Shown here: piece by piece, positions 16,835 through 25,383 of the stretch
How the letters are laid out: every line of letters starts with the position of its first letter
Numbering within the stretch: position 1 is the first letter of the stretch
From: Candidatus Hydrogenedentota bacterium
GTDB lineage: Bacteria > Hydrogenedentota > Hydrogenedentia > Hydrogenedentales > CAILVY01
Direction of reading: 5' to 3'
Length of the DNA stretch: 40,115 bases
Assembly (NCBI GenBank): GCA_903837785.1
Contig: CAILVY010000238.1
Location: 1 to 40,115, forward strand
The notes under the pieces: model-generated
Told to the model about the DNA's origin: nothing
Seen by the model: only the letters and a program-made list of their open reading frames with translations
Database searches by the model: none
Translations under genes and position numbers: made by a program

Positions 16835-17731
16835 ATGAAACGTCCTATCTCGCGCCGCACGTTCCTGCGCAATGGCGGCCTCGCCCTGGCTGCGCTCCCG
16901 TTTGCGGCAACGGCCCAGGCCCCGAAGGCCGGTGGCGGATGGCGGGTCGGCTGTTTCACCCGTCCGTGGGGACAACACGAGTACCGCGTCGCCCTGGATG
17001 CAATCGCCGAGGCCGGATTCAAAGACGCGGGCTTGATGACCGCGAAGTCGGACAACGGCTTGATCATATCGGTCAAATCGACGGTTGAAGAGGCGCAGAA
17101 AATCGGCGAAGAGTGCAAGAAGCGCGGGCTCAAGGTGCCGTCGCTCTACGGCGGCGACATCCCCGTCGCGGAGTCGCTCCAGGCGGGCATCGACGGACTG
17201 AAGCGCCTCATCGATTGCAGCTTGGCGGCCGGCGTTGAGAACCTGATGATGGGCGGCGTGACGGACAAGGCCCTGCACGAGCCATACTACAAGGCCATCG
17301 CCGAGTGCTGCCCCTACGCCGCGGAGAAGGGCCTGGGCCTGAGCGTGAAGCCGCACGGCGGCTCGAACTCGACCGGCCCGGAATGCCGGAAGATCCTCGA
17401 ATTTGTGGGCAAGAAGAACTTCGGGCTGTGGTACGACCCCGGCAACATCTTCTACTACTCCGACGGCGCCCTCGACCCGGTGGACGATGCCGCCACCGTC
17501 AATGGACTGGTCGTGGGCATGAGCGTGAAGGACTTCCTGCCGCCGAAGGAAGTCATGCTCACGCCGGGTTCGGGCAAGGTGGAGTTCCCCAAAGTGATGG
17601 CCAAACTGAAGCAGGGCGGGTTCACAAGCGGCCCGCTGCTCATCGAATGCCTGAGCCAAGGCGATTTGCCGCACCTGCTCGCCGAAGCCAGGAAGGCAAA
17701 GCAGTTCGTCGAACAGCTCATTGCGGCGTAA
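16835..17731 (+). CDS. Exported sugar phosphate isomerase/epimerase-like TIM barrel (Tat signal)
   Basis: 298 aa. The signal SRRTFLRNGGLALAALPF has the twin-arginine pattern, with cleavage likely after ATAQA (about residue 28). The rest is an AP-endonuclease-2/xylose-isomerase-like barrel. Likely metal-site segments are SVKPHGGSNSTG, GLWYDPGNIFYYSD, SVKDFLPP and PLLIECLSQG, supplying Asp, His/Lys and Glu ligands. Members of this superfamily epimerise or isomerise keto sugars; others, working with Gfo/Idh partners, eliminate aglycones from 3-keto-glycosides. A periplasmic home makes a phosphorylated substrate unlikely, so a free or oxidised sugar is more plausible. The gene lies 3 nt after the oxidoreductase. 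A terminator at 17748-17779 closes the operon. Confidence 0.9.
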   Translation: MKRPISRRTFLRNGGLALAALPFAATAQAPKAGGGWRVGCFTRPWGQHEYRVALDAIAEAGFKDAGLMTAKSDNGLIISVKSTVEEAQKIGEECKKRGLKVPSLYGGDIPVAESLQAGIDGLKRLIDCSLAAGVENLMMGGVTDKALHEPYYKAIAECCPYAAEKGLGLSVKPHGGSNSTGPECRKILEFVGKKNFGLWYDPGNIFYYSDGALDPVDDAATVNGLVVGMSVKDFLPPKEVMLTPGSGKVEFPKVMAKLKQGGFTSGPLLIECLSQGDLPHLLAEARKAKQFVEQLIAA

Positions 17732-17747
17732 GGGCCGGAAAAGATTA

Positions 17748-17779
17748 AGGGCCGCCAGAACTTGCGCTGGCGGCCTTTT
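17748..17779 (+). terminator. Rho-independent terminator of the exported pair
   Basis: GGCCGCCAG (17750-17758) pairs with CTGGCGGCC (17767-17775) over an 8-nt loop, followed by TTTTAT. It begins 17 nt past the stop codon of the epimerase gene. Confidence 0.8.
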
Positions 17780-17834
17780 ATCATAAACGCCGCGTGAGCG
17801 GCGGATGTGCACTTCAACCCACTGGAATCCGGCG

Positions 17835-17862
17835 TTGGGGGTTGTCCGCGAATTTATATACT
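17835..17862 (+). promoter_or_regulatory. Candidate promoter in the 17780-18152 gap
   Basis: The 373-nt gap holds no gene I can support. Its AT-rich part has TTGGGG (17835-17840) and TATACT (17857-17862) spaced by 16 nt. The -35 box is weak. The nearest downstream gene begins 290 nt away, which would imply a long leader. Confidence 0.3.
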
Positions 17863-17876
17863 TCCCGTGGCAGACC

Positions 17877-17897
17877 TAATGGAGAGAATTTCCATTA
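17877..17897 (+). promoter_or_regulatory. Operator-like 21-bp palindrome
   Basis: TAATGGA and TCCATTA form a perfect 7-bp inverted repeat around a 7-nt centre (GAGAATT). It lies 14 nt downstream of the candidate -10 box at 17857-17862, where a repressor would block transcription. It is AT-rich in a GC-rich region. No regulator gene is adjacent. Confidence 0.35.
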
Positions 17898-18152
17898 AAT
17901 CAGGATTAACTCCCAAGTCACGTAATCATAGCAGCCCGAACGGCGGCCATTCAAGTTCTCCACCAGCTTGTCTCTACCCCCGCTTCGGCGATACGATAGC
18001 GGGAAGCTCAGGCGCAGGAGAAACATCACCCGGATGTTCCGCAGAGAGTGTATTGCCGCCGAACGCGCCTTCACGGAGACGGCGGCGGTGTTTTTCCGCC
18101 TGTTGCGCGGACCGGTATTCGGCGAGCGGAACCGTAGCGCGAGGAAATGAAC

Positions 18153-18617
18153 ATGTCGAAGGATTTGATTGTCGTCAAGCGTTGCTCGAGCGCCCTTGAA
18201 TCGTCCTTTGTAAAGGCCTTTCTCGAGAACAACGGCATCAAGGCGTGGGACAGCGGGGAGGAGCAGCGCGCCTGGACGGGACGCTACTCGATGATCGCGC
18301 GCGGCGCACGGATCATGGTCCTGCCGGGGGACGCGGCGCGCGCACGCGCACTGCTCGAGCATCCGCCCGAGTTTCACGCGCAGGAAGAGGACGCGGAAGA
18401 CGCCGAGGGTCCGGGCGGAGCCGGCGGAATGGAGTTCGATGAGGCGGGGGATCTGATGCGCTGTCCCAATTGCGGCTCCGAGAAGATTGAGGAGTTGGCG
18501 TCTTCTCCGGTCGTGCGGTGGCTGACGGTGGTGATGCTGCTGGGACTTCCGCTGCTCTTCGGCCGCAAGCGCGTGTGGATCTGCCGGGCATGCGATTGGG
18601 ATTCCACCCGGGAGTAA
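18153..18617 (+). CDS. DUF2007-like protein with membrane-split zinc ribbon
   Basis: 154 aa. The ATG at 18153 is preferred to the ATG at 18147 because GAGG lies 8 nt upstream of the former and only 2 nt from the latter. Residues 4-70 look like a DUF2007 (putative signal-transducing) domain: repeated beta-alpha units with SFVKAFLENNGIKAW and IMVLPGDAARARALL. An acidic linker (78-100) follows. C104-x2-C107 and C144-x2-C147 then form two zinc knuckles, with a hydrophobic segment (about 121-137) between them. That segment is long enough for a membrane helix or hairpin. The function is unknown. The next gene follows after 41 nt and may be co-transcribed. Confidence 0.75.
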   Translation: MSKDLIVVKRCSSALESSFVKAFLENNGIKAWDSGEEQRAWTGRYSMIARGARIMVLPGDAARARALLEHPPEFHAQEEDAEDAEGPGGAGGMEFDEAGDLMRCPNCGSEKIEELASSPVVRWLTVVMLLGLPLLFGRKRVWICRACDWDSTRE

Positions 18618-18658
18618 TCGCTCCGTCCCGCAACGCCGGTCAACAAGGAATCGAGAGC

Positions 18659-19756
18659 ATGAGCACCCTGCCGTTGTTCGACGCATTTCCCGCCCTGCGC
18701 GGGCCGATCCCGCATGTCGCCCTGGCGGCGCTGCCCACCCCGATCGAGCGTCTCGACGCGCTTTCGAGCGGCACAGGTGCGAATCTCTATGTCAAGCGGG
18801 ATGACTTGACCTCGCCCGTGTACGGCGGCAACAAGGTGCGCAAGCTCGAGTTCCTCCTGGGACGCGCGATGCACGACGGCGCCAGGACCGTGCTCACCTT
18901 CGGGGCCGCAGGCTCGAATCACGCCCTGGCCACGGCGCTCTTTGCGCGGCAGTTGGGCCTGCGCAGTGTCTCGATGCTCGTGCCGCAGCCGGTGGCGCAG
19001 AGTGTCCGCAGGAACTTGCTTTTCGGTTGGAAGGCCGGCGCAGAGTTGCATCACTTCGAATCGCAACTGCGCGTGAAACTGGGCGTGCTCCATCAGATGC
19101 AGCGCGGCCTGTTCCGGGATGGCCGTTTCCCGAACGTGATTCCGCCGGGCGGCTCCTCCCCGGTCGGGACGCTGGGGTTCGTCAATGCAGCGTTTGAGCT
19201 GGCGGCGCAGGTGGCCTCGGGATTGCTGCCGGAGCCGGATTTGGTGTTTGCCGCCAGCGGAACCATGGGCACGGTGGTGGGCCTCATGCTCGGCTTGCAG
19301 GCCGCGGGGCTGCGCACACGCGTGGCCGCGATTCGGGTCACCCAGCCGCCATACACGTCGATGCAGAAGGCGCGGGAACTCTTCTCCGCCACAAATGCCC
19401 TGTTGCATGGCGCGGACCCCGCCTTCCCGGACCTCGCGTTCCCCGAGCGCGAATTTGAATTGCGGCACGACTTCATCGGACCCGGCTATGGCCGGTATAC
19501 GGAGGCTTCGGCGCGCGCGGTGCGCTGTGGCGCCGACCTCGGCCTCAGACTCGAAGGCACGTATACGGGCAAGGCGTTTGCCGGATTCCTCGATGCGGCG
19601 GAGTCCGGCGCGCTGCGCGGCAAAACGGCCGTGTTCTGGGATACGTACAACTCGCGTGATTTTGCCCCGGAAATCGCCGGCGCCGATTATCATGAATTGC
19701 CGGCACCGTTTCATCGCTACTTCGAGGAAGCGGTGCAGCCGCTCGATTCGCACTGA
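18659..19756 (+). CDS. PLP-dependent D-cysteine desulfhydrase / ACC deaminase-like enzyme
   Basis: 365 aa from the ATG at 18659, preceded by AAGGAA. It is a fold-type II PLP enzyme. KRDDLTSPVYGGNKVRKLEF places the Schiff-base Lys at 59, and GAAGSNHALATA follows as the segment that binds the substrate carboxylate. AASGTMGTVVGLMLG is the PLP-phosphate loop. Similar proteins remove H2S from D-cysteine or deaminate 1-aminocyclopropane-1-carboxylate, and the exact substrate cannot be decided by eye. The protein is about 30 residues longer than ACC deaminase, with an extended helical middle section (SATNALLHGADPAFPDLAF region). It is soluble and cytoplasmic. Confidence 0.87.
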   Translation: MSTLPLFDAFPALRGPIPHVALAALPTPIERLDALSSGTGANLYVKRDDLTSPVYGGNKVRKLEFLLGRAMHDGARTVLTFGAAGSNHALATALFARQLGLRSVSMLVPQPVAQSVRRNLLFGWKAGAELHHFESQLRVKLGVLHQMQRGLFRDGRFPNVIPPGGSSPVGTLGFVNAAFELAAQVASGLLPEPDLVFAASGTMGTVVGLMLGLQAAGLRTRVAAIRVTQPPYTSMQKARELFSATNALLHGADPAFPDLAFPEREFELRHDFIGPGYGRYTEASARAVRCGADLGLRLEGTYTGKAFAGFLDAAESGALRGKTAVFWDTYNSRDFAPEIAGADYHELPAPFHRYFEEAVQPLDSH

Positions 19757-19862
19757 GCGCCAGGGGAAGGAAGAACCGCCCGGGGCGTCCCGGCGCTGGA
19801 CCCGGCGCCGGAAATAGTGTACCTTCTCCGGTATAGAGGCAAGACGGAGGGAGGCCGCCCCT

Positions 19863-20768
19863 ATGGTCATGGAGAGCATTTCCTACGAGAACCTGCTCGA
19901 CCAGTTGCACGACGGCGTTTATTTTCTTGATGGGGAACGGCGCATCACGTATTGGAACAAGGGCGCGGAGCGGATCACGGGGTATGACCGCAGCGAAGTC
20001 GTGGGCGTGGCCTGCGCCCCGGATTTTCTGGGCCATCTGGACGGCAAGGGCGGGCCGGTCTTCGGAGAAGACTGTCCTCTGGAATTGAGCATGAAGGACG
20101 GCCTGGTCCGGGAACGCGAACTTTACTTCCGGCACAAGAACGGCCAGAGCGTTCCCGTGATCACGCGGATCAGCCCCATACTCAACAGCCGTGGCGAGTC
20201 CATCGGCGCCCTCGAGGTCTTCAGCGACAACACCTCGAAGGTCTACGCGCGCCAGCGCATCGAGGAACTGGAGGAGCTCGCGTTGATCTGCCCGTTGACG
20301 GGCGTCGGCAACCGGCGCTACGCGCAGGTCACGCTGCAAAACGCCTTCGAGGAACTGCGGCGCTACGGCTGGGGCTTTGGCCTGCTCTTCATCGACATCG
20401 ACCGCTTCAAGGACATCAACGACACGTACGGCCATCCGGTTGGCGATGAAGTGCTGCGCATGACCGCCTGCGCACTCCGCGCCTCGCTGCGCTCCTTCGA
20501 TTTCGTCGGGCGCTGGGGCGGCGAGGAGTTCCTGGTGATCCTGCCCAACACTACGGACGACATGCTGGCGCGGATCGCAGAGCGCTGCCGTACGCTGATC
20601 CAGGAGTCGAGCTTTCAGAGCGAAGGGCGGGAAATCCGGGTGACAGTGTCCATCGGGGCCGTGATCGCCGATCCCGACGAGACGGCCGACGACTGCGTGG
20701 AGCGCGCAGACAAGCTCATGTATCAGAGCAAGGCAAACGGGCGTAACCGGGTCACGCTCGAACTCTGA
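19863..20768 (+). CDS. PAS-GGDEF diguanylate cyclase
   Basis: 301 aa, GGAGGGAGG upstream of the ATG. A PAS domain at about residues 8-125 opens with LLDQLHDGVYFLDGERRITY. A short coiled linker (128-140) connects it to a GGDEF domain from about 141. Asp178 and Asp180 in FIDIDRF are the metal ligands, and the active loop is GGEEF (219-223). RSFD (210-213), five residues before the loop, is a complete inhibitory I-site, so product feedback by c-di-GMP is expected. It makes c-di-GMP from two GTP. There is no membrane segment, so the PAS senses a cytoplasmic signal. The gene converges with the lysoplasmalogenase gene at only 9 nt. Confidence 0.95.
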   Translation: MVMESISYENLLDQLHDGVYFLDGERRITYWNKGAERITGYDRSEVVGVACAPDFLGHLDGKGGPVFGEDCPLELSMKDGLVRERELYFRHKNGQSVPVITRISPILNSRGESIGALEVFSDNTSKVYARQRIEELEELALICPLTGVGNRRYAQVTLQNAFEELRRYGWGFGLLFIDIDRFKDINDTYGHPVGDEVLRMTACALRASLRSFDFVGRWGGEEFLVILPNTTDDMLARIAERCRTLIQESSFQSEGREIRVTVSIGAVIADPDETADDCVERADKLMYQSKANGRNRVTLEL

Positions 20769-20777
20769 ATCCCGCCT

Positions 20778-21410
20778 TCACACTGCCAGGCTGATGGTGT
20801 AGGCGAAAATCACCTGGCCGCCGTAATACATCGGCAATCCAATCAGATGGTTCCAGCGGTCCGTCGTGACGAAGCGGTCCCGCGCCACGAAAATGTCCGA
20901 GCAGTAGAACAGAACGGCGCCCGCCAGCATCGGCCAAGTGCCATGCCGGCCCACCGCGCCCGACGCGGCGGCAACCATCAGGCTGATGACCGCGATGTAG
21001 GCATAGACCGGCACGCGCATCGTGCCGAGATTGGGACTGACCCACTTCGCCACAATAAGCGCCGGCCCGCTCATGATCAGCAGCGCCGCCGCCGACCACA
21101 GGGGCTGGATGCCGTAGATCAGGAAGGCCGCCACATAGAGCACGTGCGCCAGGAAGAAAGTTCCCACGCCGGCGAGAAAGATCGGTTCCTTTCTCGAGAT
21201 CAACAACAGGTCGCCCCACCACGACGAGGCCAGCCCCGCGAGCACGCACCAGCCATAGGGCGAATGCAGCGCGCCTGCGGCCACGCCCAATGCGATGAAT
21301 CCGCAGGACGCCAGCATCTTCATCACACTGGCCAACCCCACGGCCTTGCGCTCGGTGGCAAAGAGGTTTACGGCCAGCGCCGCGGCGGTTATCAGAAAAC
21401 ATGCCAGCAT
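20778..21410 (-). CDS. Lysoplasmalogenase-like membrane protein (YhhN/TMEM86 family)
   Basis: 210 aa with about eight hydrophobic helices. The family signature appears as GLASSWWGDLLLI and FYCSDIFVARDRFV, where conserved Asp residues within membrane helices are thought to be catalytic, followed by MYYGGQVIFAYTI near the C-terminus. Members cleave the vinyl-ether bond of lysoplasmalogens, though bacterial YhhN proteins are mostly untested. GGGGGAG precedes the ATG. A TTGACA box lies upstream (21515-21520). Confidence 0.85.
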   Translation of the reverse strand: MLACFLITAAALAVNLFATERKAVGLASVMKMLASCGFIALGVAAGALHSPYGWCVLAGLASSWWGDLLLISRKEPIFLAGVGTFFLAHVLYVAAFLIYGIQPLWSAAALLIMSGPALIVAKWVSPNLGTMRVPVYAYIAVISLMVAAASGAVGRHGTWPMLAGAVLFYCSDIFVARDRFVTTDRWNHLIGLPMYYGGQVIFAYTISLAV

Positions 21411-21491
21411 TACACACTCCCCCGCCCGTGCTTTCGGGCGCCCAAGTTGACGCGGTCCTCGAAATGGCAGCCCTTCCTGTGCCTGCGGAAG

Positions 21492-21520
21492 TGTGATCCA
21501 CCCCGCAGCGCAATGTCAAC
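21492..21520 (-). promoter_or_regulatory. Candidate promoter of the lysoplasmalogenase-like gene
   Basis: On the minus strand, a perfect TTGACA (21520-21515) is followed after 17 nt by TCACAC (21497-21492), a poor -10. Transcription may need an activator. Confidence 0.35.
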
Positions 21521-21568
21521 CGGCGCCCGACAAGTATCGCGCCGCCGGAGCGGCAACCCGTCTTGCTT

Positions 21569-21598
21569 TTGCCTTTTGGCGCGGGCATTCCGTATGAT
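21569..21598 (+). promoter_or_regulatory. Promoter of parA-parB-serS-sir2
   Basis: TTGCCT (21569-21574) and TATGAT (21593-21598) with an 18-nt spacer, 42 nt before the parA start codon. Confidence 0.55.
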
Positions 21599-21639
21599 AC
21601 GCGGTCTGTTTGTGTGTTCATCAGCCAGCGGGGAACGTC

Positions 21640-22398
21640 ATGGGCCGGATCATCGCGATTGCCAATCAGAAGGGCGGCGTGGGCAAGACCACGACCGCCG
21701 TCAATCTGGCCGCCTGCATGGCGGCGGCGGACCGCCGGGTGTTGCTGGTCGACCTCGATCCACAGGGCAACGCGACACAGGGCCTCGGCATCGACAAGAA
21801 CGCCATCGAGAACACGTTGTACGACGTGCTGGTCAATGAGGTGCCCATTGCCGAGGCGATTCAGCCGACCGAGATCGCGAATCTGGCGATTATCCCGTCG
21901 AACCGCGAGCTCGTGGGGGCCGAGGTGGAACTTGTCAGCATGAACGGGCGCGAAGGATTGCTGCGCAGCGCCCTGGCCTCGGTGCAAGGCACGTACGACT
22001 ATCTCTTCGTGGATTGTCCGCCGTCGCTCAGCCTGCTGACCGTGAACGGGCTGACGGCGGCCGAAGGCGTCATCATCCCGCTGCAGTGCGAATATTACGC
22101 GCTCGAGGGGCTCAGCGAACTGCTTCAGACGATTATCCGCGTCCGGGACAATCTCAACGCCGGCCTGTCGGTTTTGGGCGTGCTGCTGACGATGTATCAG
22201 CACACGAATCTCGCGCGGCAGGTGATTGACGACGTGCGCGGACATCTCGGCGCCAAGGTCTTTCAGACGATCATTCCGCGCAATGTAACCTTGAGCGAAG
22301 CGCCCAGTTTCGGCAAGCCCGTGATTTACTACGATCTGAAATCCGCCGGCGCGCAGGCCTACCTCGCACTGGCGCGGGAGGTGATTGCCCGTGGCTAG
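21640..22398 (+). CDS. parA: ParA/Soj chromosome-partitioning ATPase
   Basis: 252 aa from the ATG at 21640, GGGGAA upstream. The deviant Walker A motif KGGVGKTT (Lys11 signature and Lys16) and VDLDPQGNATQGLGI are diagnostic of ParA/Soj, followed by FVDCPPSLSLLTVN (Walker B) and the C-terminal IPRNVTLSEAPSFGKPV. The short N-terminus without an HTH is of chromosomal Soj type. Together with ParB it should move replication origins by an ATP-dependent dimer cycle on DNA. No parS site (TGTTTCACGTGAAACA type) was found in this window. parB overlaps its 3' end by 8 nt. Confidence 0.97.
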   Translation: MGRIIAIANQKGGVGKTTTAVNLAACMAAADRRVLLVDLDPQGNATQGLGIDKNAIENTLYDVLVNEVPIAEAIQPTEIANLAIIPSNRELVGAEVELVSMNGREGLLRSALASVQGTYDYLFVDCPPSLSLLTVNGLTAAEGVIIPLQCEYYALEGLSELLQTIIRVRDNLNAGLSVLGVLLTMYQHTNLARQVIDDVRGHLGAKVFQTIIPRNVTLSEAPSFGKPVIYYDLKSAGAQAYLALAREVIARG

Positions 22399-23287
22399 CT
22401 TGATCAAGAAGAAAGGGCTCGGCAAAGGCCTGGACGCGCTGCTGGGCGGCGCCTCGAACGCGCTGAACGGCGTTTCGCCGGCGCCGGCCGCGCCCGAAGC
22501 CCTGCCGGACGGCGTGCGGTTGATCCAACTGAATCCCGCGGAAATCGAGCCCAACCCGAAGCAGCCACGGCGCGTGTTTGCCGAGGAGGCACTGGCCGAA
22601 CTGGCCGAATCCATCCGGCGCGACGGCGTGCAGGAACCGGTCATCGTCCGGAAGGCGGGGGATCGCTACGAACTCGTGAGCGGCGAACGCCGGGTGCGGG
22701 CGAGCATCATGGCCGATCTCGAACGAATCCCCGCGGTCTGCCGGGACGTTTCCGACAGCGACATGCTCAAGCTCGGGCTGATCGAGAACATTCAGCGCGA
22801 GGATCTCAACTCGATCGAACTGGCCCTGGCCTATCATCAGCTCATCCAGGAATTCGGGTGGACGCAGGAGGAAATGGCGGCCGAGATCGGCAAGAACCGG
22901 GTGACGGTAGCCAATACGCTGCGCCTGCTCAACCTGCCGGAGGTGGTTCAGGAGCAGGTTGCCGACGGCTCGCTCACGGCGGGCCACGCCAAGGCGCTGC
23001 TCTCCATCGAATCGCCCGAGGCGCAGATCACGGCCGCCCGCAAGATCATCAAGCACGGGCTCAGCGTGCGCCAGGCCGAACAGTTGGCCGCGGCCAGCAA
23101 GCCGCAGGAGAAGAAGACTGCCGCAAAGGATCCGAATCTCAGCGAAATGGAAGACACGCTTCGGCGCAGTCTCGGAACCAAGGTTCACATAAAGACCCAG
23201 AAGAACGGCCGCGGGAAGATCGAAATCGAGTATTACAGCCTGGATGAGTTCGACCGGCTTCTGCGCCACCTGCGCGCGGGCCGTTGA
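22391..23287 (+). CDS. parB: ParB/Spo0J chromosome-partitioning protein
   Basis: 298 aa. The start is GTG at 22391: GGGAGGTG lies 7 nt before it, inside parA, and the protein then begins VASLIKKKGLGKGLDALLGG, the usual ParB N-terminal ParA-activating peptide. A TTG at 22385 is possible but too close to the ribosome site. The N-terminal CTPase domain has IEPNPKQPRR and the box SGERRVRAS. LIENIQREDLNSIE and the helix-turn-helix EEMAAEIGKNRVTVANTL follow, then the C-terminal dimerisation segment. It binds parS and spreads as a CTP clamp. The 8-nt overlap with parA implies translational coupling. Confidence 0.96.
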   Translation: MASLIKKKGLGKGLDALLGGASNALNGVSPAPAAPEALPDGVRLIQLNPAEIEPNPKQPRRVFAEEALAELAESIRRDGVQEPVIVRKAGDRYELVSGERRVRASIMADLERIPAVCRDVSDSDMLKLGLIENIQREDLNSIELALAYHQLIQEFGWTQEEMAAEIGKNRVTVANTLRLLNLPEVVQEQVADGSLTAGHAKALLSIESPEAQITAARKIIKHGLSVRQAEQLAAASKPQEKKTAAKDPNLSEMEDTLRRSLGTKVHIKTQKNGRGKIEIEYYSLDEFDRLLRHLRAGR

Positions 23288-23348
23288 CCCGCGGCGCTGT
23301 ATGTTTTGAATGCGCCCGGGCAGGGCGAACGATGCAAGGTGTTCACGC

Positions 23349-24623
23349 ATGATTGACATCAAAGTGCTTCGCGAAAATCCGGCCGCCATCCGGGAGGCGC
23401 TGGAGAAACGCCATACGGCCGTTGACCTCGACGCCATTCTCGAGGTGGACGCGCAGCGCCGCAAGGCGCTCTACGAGATGGAACAGCTCCGCGCCGAGCA
23501 GAACCGGACCTCCGGCGAGATTGCCAAGCGGAAACGCGCGGGCGAAGATGCCGCGGACCTGCTTGCCGCCATGAAGGACGTCAGCGACCGCATCAAGGGG
23601 CTCGACGATCTCGTGCGCGAAGTGGACCTCCGTTTGCAGGAGCAAATCCTCGTTATTCCCAACCTGCCGGACGCCACACTGCCGACGGGCAAGGACAGCG
23701 CGGCGAACCGGCTCGAACGGCAGTGGGGCACGCCGCCGGCCTTCGATTTCGAGCCCAAGGATCATGTGGCGTTGGGCGAGGCGCTGGGCATTCTCGACTT
23801 CGAGCGCGCGGCCAAAATCGCTGGCGCGCGGTTCTGCGTCTCCCGCGGCCCGGCGGCCCAGCTCGAGCGCGCGCTCATCAACTTCATGCTGGACACCCAC
23901 ACGCGCGAGCACGGCTACACGGAGATCCTGCCGCCGTTCCTGGTGAATTCCGACAGTATGCGCGGCACGGGACAGCTTCCGAAGTTCGTGGCGGACCTCT
24001 TCAAGCTCGAGAACACGGATTTCTGGCTCATCCCGACGGCCGAGGTGCCGGTGACGAACATTCACCGGGACGAGATCCTGGACGACGCGCTGCTCCCGAT
24101 TCTGTACTGCGCCTACTCGCCCTGCTTCCGAAGTGAAGCGGGTTCCTACGGCAAAGACACGCGCGGCATGATCCGGCAGCATCAGTTCAACAAGGTCGAA
24201 ATGGTCAAGTTCACACGTCCGGAGGAATCCTGGGACGAACTCGAGAAATTGACGCAGAACGCGGAGCGGATCCTGCAGAAGCTCGGCCTGGCCTATCAAG
24301 TCGTGACGCTCTCCACGGGCGATCTGGGATTCTCCGCGGCGAAGACCTACGATATCGAGGTCTGGCTCCCCGGCCAGCAGGCCTACCGCGAAATCAGTTC
24401 CTGCTCGAACTTCACGGACTTCCAGGCGCGCCGGGCCAACATTCGCTTCAAGCGCGGGAAGAAGCCGGAATTCGTGCATACGCTGAACGGCTCGGGGCTG
24501 GCCGTGGGCCGCACGGCCCTCGCCATTCTCGAGAATTATCAACAGGCGGACGGGAGCGTGGTCGTCCCGGAGGCGCTGCGCCCGTATATGGGCGGGCGCG
24601 AACGCATCGAGGTGAACTCATGA
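23349..24623 (+). CDS. serS: Seryl-tRNA synthetase
   Basis: 424 aa from the ATG at 23349 (AAGGTG upstream; the protein begins [18 protein letters not shown], as SerRS does). An N-terminal antiparallel coiled-coil arm (about residues 27-105) binds tRNA-Ser. Class II catalytic motifs follow: motif 2 in [20 protein letters not shown] and motif 3 in [19 protein letters not shown], with the C-terminal [10 protein letters not shown]. It charges tRNA-Ser in the cytoplasm. Its stop overlaps the next start as ATGA, and it sits 61 nt after parB. Confidence 0.98.
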   Translation: MIDIKVLRENPAAIREALEKRHTAVDLDAILEVDAQRRKALYEMEQLRAEQNRTSGEIAKRKRAGEDAADLLAAMKDVSDRIKGLDDLVREVDLRLQEQILVIPNLPDATLPTGKDSAANRLERQWGTPPAFDFEPKDHVALGEALGILDFERAAKIAGARFCVSRGPAAQLERALINFMLDTHTREHGYTEILPPFLVNSDSMRGTGQLPKFVADLFKLENTDFWLIPTAEVPVTNIHRDEILDDALLPILYCAYSPCFRSEAGSYGKDTRGMIRQHQFNKVEMVKFTRPEESWDELEKLTQNAERILQKLGLAYQVVTLSTGDLGFSAAKTYDIEVWLPGQQAYREISSCSNFTDFQARRANIRFKRGKKPEFVHTLNGSGLAVGRTALAILENYQQADGSVVVPEALRPYMGGRERIEVNS

Positions 24624-25363
24624 GCGAAGAAGTTTTTCGCAAGGCGGCGGAAGCCATCAATCGTGCGCCGCTCGTTGTCGCCGTGACCGGCGCCGGCGCT
24701 TCCGTGGAAAGCGGCATTCCCGATTTCCGGAGCACGGGGGGCCTCTGGTCCAAGTACCCGCCCGCGGAATATGCCACGATGGATGCCTTCCTCGACGACC
24801 CGGACAAGGTATGGGTGATGTTCTACGAGTTGGGCGAAACCATCCTGGCGGCACAACCCAATCCCGGCCATCTTGCCCTGGCGAAACTGGAAGAGTTCGG
24901 GAAGCTGCAGGGGATCGTCACGCAGAATATCGACGGGCTGCATCAGCAGGCCGGGAACACCGTCGTGATCGAGTATCACGGGAACGTCCATAATCTGGGG
25001 TGTTCCTCTTGTTTCCGGCGGCGCCGGATGGACCTTTCGTTCCGCGCGCACGGGGCGCCTCGCTGCGAGTGCGGCGGTTACATGAAACCCAGTGTCGTGC
25101 TCTTTGGCGAACCGATTCCGCCGAAGCCGTTGATGCAGGCGGACACGCTGGCGCGCACCTGCAACGCCATGCTGATCGTGGGAACGTCCGCGCAGGTCTA
25201 TCCCGCGGCGGGGCTTCCCTACGCCGCCAAGGAAAACGGCGCCTTCATCATTGAGTGCAACGTGGAGCCCACGGAGTTCACGCATTCCATCACGGATGCC
25301 TTCCTGCAGGGGCCGGCCGGAGAGAACCTCCCCAAGCTGGCCCAGCTCGTGATGGCCCGATAG
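24620..25363 (+). CDS. Sir2-family NAD-dependent protein deacylase
   Basis: 247 aa. NAD-binding motif [16 protein letters not shown] is at 23-38. TQNIDGLH is at 101-108 and the catalytic His120 lies in EYHGNVH. A structural zinc is bound by Cys128, Cys131, Cys149 and Cys151; the last pair is CxC rather than Cxx[14 protein letters not shown] and the C-terminal helix complete the fold. The Tyr-x-x-Arg pair that marks desuccinylases such as CobB/SIRT5 is not evident, so deacetylation is more likely. It removes acyl groups from protein lysines using NAD+. The 4-nt overlap with serS couples their translation. Confidence 0.95.
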   Translation: MSEEVFRKAAEAINRAPLVVAVTGAGASVESGIPDFRSTGGLWSKYPPAEYATMDAFLDDPDKVWVMFYELGETILAAQPNPGHLALAKLEEFGKLQGIVTQNIDGLHQQAGNTVVIEYHGNVHNLGCSSCFRRRRMDLSFRAHGAPRCECGGYMKPSVVLFGEPIPPKPLMQADTLARTCNAMLIVGTSAQVYPAAGLPYAAKENGAFIIECNVEPTEFTHSITDAFLQGPAGENLPKLAQLVMAR

Positions 25364-25383
25364 GCTCGTTCTTCGCAACAACA

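Noticed and set aside
17807..18199. A 130-codon plus-strand frame filling the gap before the DUF2007-like gene.
   Set aside because: No domain, Ser/Arg-rich, no ribosome site, and it runs into the start of a better supported gene in another frame.
21411..23400. Search for a parS site near parAB.
   Set aside because: No sequence close to TGTTTCACGTGAAACA was found by eye. parS may lie outside the window.
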